Shown here piece by piece: positions 59,514 through 64,000 of a stretch of DNA of 64,000 bases (its first letter is position 1; each line of letters opens with the position of its first letter). This stretch comes from CAWIUB01 sp963839175. GTDB lineage: Bacteria > Actinomycetota > Actinomycetes > Mycobacteriales > Jatrophihabitantaceae. The position numbers were made by a program, and so were the translations under genes. Under the pieces are notes generated by a model that was given only the letters and a program-made list of their open reading frames with translations, was not told the origin of the DNA and made no database searches. Location: the NCBI GenBank assembly GCA_963839175.1, contig CAWIUB010000010.1, forward strand, positions 124,001 through 188,000. The letters are read 5' to 3'.

Positions 59514-59714
59514 TCAGCTGGCCCAGCAGTGCGCTGCCGACTCGGCGGACTCGGCGGCGGCACGCGCGTGGCGTGCGTGCGCCGAGTGCGCCAACTGCTC
59601 CAGCCTGCGCCAGCGACGGGCGGAGGCGAGCTGGCGGGAGACGCGGTACTGCTCGGCGACGCGCCGAGCCTCGAGCATTCGCTCCCGAGCGAGTGCTTCA
59701 TGCATGGCGTACAT
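59514..59714 (-). CDS. Small Arg/Ala-rich helical protein downstream of whiB7
   Basis: 66 residues from ATG 59714 with AGGAGC six bases upstream: MYAMHEALARERMLEARRVA, then a basic helix and an alanine-rich end. Similar short genes follow whiB7 or other regulators in actinobacteria; no function known. It starts 71 bp after the whiB7 stop. Confidence 0.65.
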   Translation of the reverse strand: MYAMHEALARERMLEARRVAEQYRVSRQLASARRWRRLEQLAHSAHARHARAAAESAESAAHCWAS

Positions 59715-59785
59715 CTCGATGCTCCTTAGCTGTGGCTCTTGTGATGTGTTCTCGGTGTCCCCGCACGGGCGCTCCTGCCGGGCGC

Positions 59786-60115
59786 TCATGCGGCGATGTC
59801 GTTCTTGCGTGGACGCCCCCGCGGACGTTTACGGGCGACGATCCGACCTCGATCGAAGATCTCCCCGCCCCAGACGCCCCACGGCTCCTGGCGGCTGATC
59901 GCCCCGGCCAGGCAGGCGACCCGGGCCGGGCAGCCGGCGCAGAACTGCTTGGCCTGCTCGAGCGCCGCTGGCGTCTCGGCGAACCACAGGTCCGGGTCCT
60001 GCACCCGGCACGGCAGATCCGCCGGACTACGTCGCGAAATCGGGTCGAGTGCGGGCCCGATCACCGCAGCAGCGCTCGCGACCGATCTCGGCTCGGTCGG
60101 GCAGCTGGTCAACAC
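59786..60115 (-). CDS. whiB7: WhiB7-type antibiotic-resistance regulator
   Basis: 109 residues from GTG 60115, AAGGAGGTG upstream. Iron-sulfur cysteines 36, 59, 62 and 68; the GVWGGE turn; and the C-terminal AT-hook RPRGRPRKND that is diagnostic of WhiB7. It activates ribosome-protection, efflux and redox genes with the primary sigma factor. Its 5' leader contains an upstream ORF, terminator and antiterminator, so expression should respond to translation inhibitors. Confidence 0.95.
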   Translation of the reverse strand: MLTSCPTEPRSVASAAAVIGPALDPISRRSPADLPCRVQDPDLWFAETPAALEQAKQFCAGCPARVACLAGAISRQEPWGVWGGEIFDRGRIVARKRPRGRPRKNDIAA

Positions 60116-60158
60116 GTCGGGTCACCTCCTTCGTCGTGTGGTTGAGCTCGATTCGGAT

Positions 60159-60253
60159 GGAAACAAACAGCGAGGCCGCGGTCCCCAGGTTGGGGATCCG
60201 CGGCCTCGAGAAGTGCCGGCGCTGATCGGTGATCAGCACAGTACTTCTCGAGG
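60159..60253 (-). promoter_or_regulatory. whiB7 leader attenuator: mutually exclusive terminator and antiterminator
   Basis: Terminator: 60171-60186 pairs with 60192-60208 (one bulge), followed on the transcript by CTGTTTGTTT. Antiterminator: CCTCGAGAAGT and ACTTCTCGAGG (60204-60214 / 60243-60253) pair perfectly over 11 bp and share CCTCG with the terminator arm, so only one can form. The upstream ORF ends in the antiterminator loop (stop 60233-60235), and its last codons lie in the first arm. Confidence 0.85.
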
Positions 60254-60445
60254 CGGGTGGTCCTGCTCGACGGAGAAACGGGCGGTGCGGATGAACATCT
60301 GCGGGCGCGTTGCGGCGAGCGCATTGGGCCCGACCGTGCGCGCACGGGTAGCCGGGTCCCCGGCGCTGAGCAGCATGGTGCGCGGCGCGCCCATCGTCCG
60401 AATCGGGCGCGTGGCAGCCACCGTCGAGTTCGTCATGATCTTCAC
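60233..60445 (-). CDS. whiB7 leader uORF (70 codons, or 21 from an internal ATG)
   Basis: GTG 60445 has AGAGG seven bases upstream and the frame is open to TGA 60233-60235, giving 70 residues (MKIMTNSTVAATRPIRTMGA...). An internal ATG at 60298 would give a 21-residue peptide (MFIRTARFSVEQ...) closer to published whiB7 leader peptides. Position of the stop inside the attenuator fits ribosome-mediated control. The peptide itself is probably not functional. Confidence 0.7.
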   Translation of the reverse strand: MKIMTNSTVAATRPIRTMGAPRTMLLSAGDPATRARTVGPNALAATRPQMFIRTARFSVEQDHPPREVLC

Positions 60446-60567
60446 GTGGCCACCTCTCTTTCGCGTCCGGCTCGTGCGCGCATGCGCATACCAACTCTGT
60501 GCTGCCTGTAGCAGGCTAATGGAGCCTAGAAGAGCCGCGCAATCGGATTAATTCCCGGGCGCGCTTC

Positions 60568-62565
60568 TCAGCCCACCTCGACCAGTGCGAGTGTTTGCGG
60601 ATCGGCGCCCGCCAGTACCGCCAGCACCGGCTGCGCATACCGCTCGAGCTTCGCCGGCCCCACCCCGGACACGTTCGCGAGGGCTGCGCGTGACGAAGGC
60701 TGCGCGTCGGCGATCGCCACCAGGGTGGCGTCGGAGAAGACGACGTAGGCCGGGACACTCTGTGCCTCAGCCTGCCGCTTGCGCCAGGCTCGCAGCCGTC
60801 CGAACAGCTCGGCGTCCTCGGCTTCGGGCGTGATCGGCTTCCGCTTCGGGCGAGGGGCTGTCACCGCAGCTGCCGGCCGCAGCCCGTCCAGGAACCGGCT
60901 CGGCCGGCGCCCGCGCCGCTGGCCCGGGCTGCGGGCGAGTGCCCAGGACAACGCGAGCTGGTCACGGGCGCGGGTGATGCCGACGTACAGCAACCGGCGC
61001 TCCTCGGCGATCTGGGCCTGCGTGGTGGCGTGCTGGATCGGGATGGTCGTGTCGGTGAGGCCGACCAGAAAGACCGCATCCCACTCCAGACCTTTGGCGG
61101 AATGTAGTGAGGCGAGGGTGACGCCCTGGACGGTCGGTGCGTGCTGCGCCGCGGCGCGCTGGTCCAGCTCAGCCACCAGCTCGGGCAGATGCGCGCCCGG
61201 CTGCGCGGCAACCACGTCGTCGGCCAGGCTGACCAGGGCCGCGAGCGACTCCCATCGTTCCCGCGCCGCGCCGCCTGGTGGTGGGCTGTCAGCGTGCCAG
61301 CCGACGCTCGCGAGAATGACCCGCACGGCGTCAGGCAGCGTCTCGCCGGCCGGGTCGGACCGTGCCGCCCCGCGCAGCAGCAGCCGGGCTTCCCGGATCT
61401 CGGCCCGGTCGAAGAACCGCTCGCCACCACGCAGCACGTACGGCACACCGACACCTGCCAGCGCCTGCTCGTAGACCTCGGACTGGGCATTCACGCGGAA
61501 CAGCACGGCGGTCTCGGCGGCTGGCACGCCGGCGTCGATCAGCGCCCGGCAGCGCGCGGCAACGGCCGCCGCCTCGGCGGGCTCGTCGTCGAACTCGGCG
61601 AACGTCGGCTCGGGACCTTCGGGGCGCTGGCCGGCGAGGGTCAGCCGAGGCCCGTCGTCGCGCCTAGCGGCGACCAGCCGGTTGGCGAGCTGGACGACCT
61701 GCGGGGTCGACCGGTAGTCGCGTTCGAGCCGCACCACGAGCGCCTCCGGGAAGCGGCGGGTGAACCCGAGCAGGTACTCCGGGGTGGCCCCGGCGAACGA
61801 GTAGATCGTCTGGTTGGCGTCGCCCACGACGCACACGTCCTGACGCTCGCCGAGCCACGCGTCGAGCAGCCGCTGCTGCAAGGGGGACACGTCCTGGTAC
61901 TCGTCCACGACGAAATGCCGGTAGCGTGCACGAACCTCCTCGGCGACGTCGGCGTGCGCCTCGATCGCCCCGGCCATGATCAGCAGCAGGTCGGCGAAGT
62001 CCAACTGGCCGGCCCGCCGCTTCGCCTCCTCGTAGCTCTCGTAGACCTGGGCAACGGTGGCGGGCGAGGTCGGTGGCTGACGACCCGCTGCGACCGCCCG
62101 CGCCGGGTAGTCGGTGGGCGTGACGAGGACGGCCTTGGCCCACTCGATCTCGGCGGCCAGATCGCGCAGCTCGGCCCGGTCCGTCCGCAGCCGAGCCCGG
62201 GTCGCCGCGCTGCCGACCAGCCGCAACGGGTTGTCGACGACAGCGGGCATGGCGCCGCCGAGCACCCGCGGGGCGAAGTAGTTGAGCTGCCGTAGCGCCG
62301 CGGCGTGGAAGGTCCGCGCCTGCACCCCGGCGGCGCCGAGCCGCCGCAGCCGGGTGCGCAGTTCACTGGCCGCCCGCGCGGTGAACGTGACTGCCAGCAG
62401 CTGTCCCGCTGGCACGGCGCCGGACCGCACCGCGTAGGCGATGCGGTGGGTGATGGCCCGCGTCTTCCCGGTGCCCGCACCGGCGAGGATGCAGACCGGA
62501 CCACGGACCGCCTCGGCGGCCTCGCGCTGCTCCGGGTCGAGGCCGGCCAGGACGTGCTCACTCAC
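60568..62565 (-). CDS. uvrD2: ATP-dependent DNA helicase UvrD2 (SF1)
   Basis: 665 residues from GTG 62565. Helicase motifs I (AGAGTGKTR, about 28-36), II (VVDEYQDV), III (VVGDANQTIYSF), IV (LERDYRSTPQVV), V (LASLHSAKGLEWDAVFLVGL) and VI (LLYVGITRARDQL) are all present. A C-terminal HRDC domain follows (SRAALANVSGVGPAKLERYAQPVLAVL), as in actinobacterial UvrD2. Frames extending to 62784 are rejected because they add non-family residues. Confidence 0.95.
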   Translation of the reverse strand: MSEHVLAGLDPEQREAAEAVRGPVCILAGAGTGKTRAITHRIAYAVRSGAVPAGQLLAVTFTARAASELRTRLRRLGAAGVQARTFHAAALRQLNYFAPRVLGGAMPAVVDNPLRLVGSAATRARLRTDRAELRDLAAEIEWAKAVLVTPTDYPARAVAAGRQPPTSPATVAQVYESYEEAKRRAGQLDFADLLLIMAGAIEAHADVAEEVRARYRHFVVDEYQDVSPLQQRLLDAWLGERQDVCVVGDANQTIYSFAGATPEYLLGFTRRFPEALVVRLERDYRSTPQVVQLANRLVAARRDDGPRLTLAGQRPEGPEPTFAEFDDEPAEAAAVAARCRALIDAGVPAAETAVLFRVNAQSEVYEQALAGVGVPYVLRGGERFFDRAEIREARLLLRGAARSDPAGETLPDAVRVILASVGWHADSPPPGGAARERWESLAALVSLADDVVAAQPGAHLPELVAELDQRAAAQHAPTVQGVTLASLHSAKGLEWDAVFLVGLTDTTIPIQHATTQAQIAEERRLLYVGITRARDQLALSWALARSPGQRRGRRPSRFLDGLRPAAAVTAPRPKRKPITPEAEDAELFGRLRAWRKRQAEAQSVPAYVVFSDATLVAIADAQPSSRAALANVSGVGPAKLERYAQPVLAVLAGADPQTLALVEVG

Positions 62566-62730
62566 GTCGTGATCGTGCCAGCGCACACCGACGGTCCCGC
62601 ACCGCGGGTCCACCGACGCTCTTTGACGAAACGCCCGCCGCCCCGCGACGTGATGTCGGGCATCATCTGGAATCGGCCAGCGGCGTCCCACTGCTAACAT
62701 GTCAGATCGCCGTGAGGGACTGCGACGCCC

Positions 62731-62964
62731 ATGATGACGATGTACACCACGACGTGGTGCGGCTACTGCGTGAGCCTCAAGCATGGCCTGGACCGGATCG
62801 GCATCCGGTACGCGGAGATCAACATCGAGCAGGACGCCGCGGCGGCCGAACGGCTCATGCGCGTCAACGGCGGAAATCAGACCGTCCCGACCGTGGTCTT
62901 CCCCGACGGCTCCGCGCTGACCGGCCCCAGCGTCGAGCAGGTCGCAGCACAGCTGGCACCGTGA
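62731..62964 (+). CDS. mrx1: Mycoredoxin
   Basis: 77 residues. Glutaredoxin fold with active site TTTWCGYCVSLK (Cys10, Cys13) and the cis-proline/GG region GNQTVPTVVFPDGS. It reduces mycothiol-mixed disulfides, linking it to the SigR regulon. It is divergent from uvrD2 and overlaps the next gene by GTGA, the same neighbours as Rv3198A. Confidence 0.93.
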   Translation: MMTMYTTTWCGYCVSLKHGLDRIGIRYAEINIEQDAAAAERLMRVNGGNQTVPTVVFPDGSALTGPSVEQVAAQLAP

Positions 62965-63590
62965 CTGCGCGCCGGTTTCGCGCGGTCGCCGACCCGGCCA
63001 CAGTGCTGGCGGCCGACCTGGACGCAGTCATCAGCACCCACCCGTTGCGCGTGGCGGTAGACGGGCCTGCGTGCGCAGATCCCCATCGGCTGGCCACCTC
63101 CCTGGGCGAGCTGTTGCGGGCTCGGGGACGTCCGACGCGGCACGTCCGTGCCGATATGTTCTGGCGCGATGCCTCGCTCCGACTGGAGCACGGCCGTCGC
63201 GACGTACAGGCCCTTCCTGGCTGGCTCGATGCCGAAGCGATGCGCCGCGAGGTGCTGGTCCCGCTCGGGCCGCGCGGAAGCGGGAAATACCTGCCGTCGC
63301 TGCGAGACCCGTCAACCAACCGCGTCACGCGGGAGCCGCCCGTACGTGCAGCGGATCGGGCGATCGTGTTGATCAGCGGGTGGCTGCTGCTGGGCCGTGG
63401 CCTCCCGTTCGACCGGACGATCCACCTCGCCGTCAGCGCCGCCGCGCGCCGTCGGCGGACGAGCACGGAGTGGCACTGGACGCTGCCCGCGTTCGACGAC
63501 TACGACCGCGACGTCGATCCCGTCGGCACGGCCGATCTCGTCGTACGCTGCGACGACCCGGTCCGTCCTGCGATCAGCACTGGCAGCTAA
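62961..63590 (+). CDS. Uridine-kinase-like protein with a degenerate P-loop
   Basis: 209 residues from GTG 62961, coupled to mrx1. The fold resembles uridine/phosphoribulokinase-type NTPases (VISTHPLRVAVDGP... at the usual Walker-A position, VLISGWLLLGRGLPFDRTIHL near the end). The expected GxxxxGK(S/T) is replaced by GPACADPHRL, so no lysine loop remains. It probably does not hydrolyse ATP, or is a diverged nucleotide-binding protein. Confidence 0.6.
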   Translation: MTARRFRAVADPATVLAADLDAVISTHPLRVAVDGPACADPHRLATSLGELLRARGRPTRHVRADMFWRDASLRLEHGRRDVQALPGWLDAEAMRREVLVPLGPRGSGKYLPSLRDPSTNRVTREPPVRAADRAIVLISGWLLLGRGLPFDRTIHLAVSAAARRRRTSTEWHWTLPAFDDYDRDVDPVGTADLVVRCDDPVRPAISTGS

Positions 63591-63639
63591 GCGAGCAGAC
63601 GGTGACGCCCTTCTCGTCCGGCTGCACGTATGACGATGT

Positions 63640-64000
63640 TCAAAGGTCACCGGCCAGCCAGCGATCGATCAGGTAACGGGAGATCGACAGCTTCGGCGAG
63701 ATCGCTTGCAGGGTCGCTGCCGGGTCCGGCTCCGCACCACTGTCAACCCACGCGGCTGCCCGACCGACCTCGGCGCGGGTGAACCAACCCGCCTCGACCA
63801 CCTCGATCCCGTCGACGTGCAGGGAAGCGTCGCCGTCGACCCGGGAGGCGAAGCCCAGCATGATCGACGCGGGAAACGGCCACGGCTGGCTGGCCACGTA
63901 GCGGATGTCCGTGACCGCGACGCCGACCTCCTCATGGATCTCCCGAGCTACCGCGCCCTCGAGCGACTCGCCGGGCTCGACGAACCCCGCAAGCGTGGAG
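63640..64000 (-). CDS. nudC: NAD(+) diphosphatase-type Nudix hydrolase, C-terminal part (runs off the window end)
   Basis: About 119 residues visible. The Nudix box GFVEPGESLEGAVAREIHEEVGV is complete, followed by the NudC-specific SQPWPFPASIMLGF. The C-terminus (AISPKLSISRYLIDRWLAG) is as in actinobacterial NudC. The N-terminal zinc-ribbon part lies outside. Hydrolyses NADH or NAD-capped RNA. Confidence 0.9.
   Translation of the reverse strand, partial: STLAGFVEPGESLEGAVAREIHEEVGVAVTDIRYVASQPWPFPASIMLGFASRVDGDASLHVDGIEVVEAGWFTRAEVGRAAAWVDSGAEPDPAATLQAISPKLSISRYLIDRWLAGDL

Noticed and set aside
62565..62784. Upstream extension of UvrD2 to 62784
   Set aside because: It would overlap the divergent mrx1 start and adds 73 residues not found in the family; GTG 62565 begins the conserved N-terminus.
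1..64000. CRISPR arrays
   Set aside because: The only regularly spaced repeats (8.4, 15.1, 40.7 and 56.6 kb) are tandem without unique spacers, and no cas genes are present.

Overview
The window is high-GC actinobacterial chromosome. The actinobacterial markers are two WhiB-family regulators (WhiB1 and WhiB7), a SigR/RsrA pair, a mycoredoxin with a CGYC active site, UvrD2, a PdtaS-type histidine kinase, Ni-superoxide dismutase with its maturation protease, and UPF0182. Three gene blocks match gene orders known from mycobacteria and other actinobacteria: whiB1-pdtaS-rsrA-sigR, SRAP-aroA-rsgA, and UPF0182-PDZ/S16 protease-zinc protease-ThiF-like-ABC1 kinase-whiB7-uvrD2-mrx1. I see no mycolate-specific genes. 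A Frankiales/Jatrophihabitans-like lineage is plausible, but that is only an inference.

Layout. 1-4.2 kb: start of glyS (partial), an oxidoreductase, a DUF6104 small protein and a divergent yczE/MocR-regulator pair. 4.2-7.5 kb: an accessory patch with a malic-enzyme remnant, a CHAT-protease/Trypco1 operon (conflict-system type) and an IS481 transposase remnant. 7.5-23.1 kb: mostly core genes, namely sodX/sodN, a phosphatase, a lipid kinase, whiB1, pdtaS, rsrA-sigR, ybaK, SRAP, aroA, rsgA, MOSC, an aminotransferase and hisN. 23.1-24.6 kb: a badly frameshifted DUF222/HNH pseudogene preceded by one copy of a dispersed 51-bp repeat. 24.7-36 kb: mixed metabolism and regulation, including a glycosyltransferase, a QueA-family protein, soxR, a collapsed khtT-khtU antiporter locus, an MFS transporter, two tandem micro-ORFs for the same seven-residue peptide, a diguanylate cyclase, acylphosphatase, GT87 and dodecin. 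36-46.5 kb: an export and regulation cluster with response regulator, histidine kinase (nonsense-truncated), an MMPL transporter, a DrrAB-type ABC exporter with DUF4097 partner, and a large AfsR-like BTAD regulator. 46.5-50 kb: a decayed mobile region (DrrB and MntA/HepT remnants, an integrase with two nonsense codons, broken HigB and VapC toxins beside intact antitoxins) ending at the initiator tRNA gene. 50-64 kb: the conserved UPF0182-to-mrx1 block, a kinase-like protein without a P-loop, and a partial nudC.

How the parts work together. Several units form one thiol/oxidative-stress theme: sigR-rsrA with what looks like a sigma-R-dependent promoter and a long sigma-R-prime isoform, mycoredoxin, SoxR, Ni-SOD and dodecin. 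whiB7 has a full uORF/terminator/antiterminator leader, the known antibiotic-responsive arrangement. The DrrAB exporter has four GTGTCA-type repeats at exactly 11-bp spacing just upstream. That is the spacing used by SARP/BTAD regulators, and the AfsR-like gene lies convergent to the exporter operon.

Broken genes are concentrated in accessory families (DUF222, HigB, VapC, integrase, IS481, KhtTU, CHAT N-terminus), while housekeeping genes are intact. This argues for real decay over general sequencing error, although single indels in G runs cannot be excluded from sequence alone. The most novel candidate is the pair of MNNWVWP micro-ORFs at 32.4 kb, each with a strong ribosome-binding site and differing only at synonymous positions.
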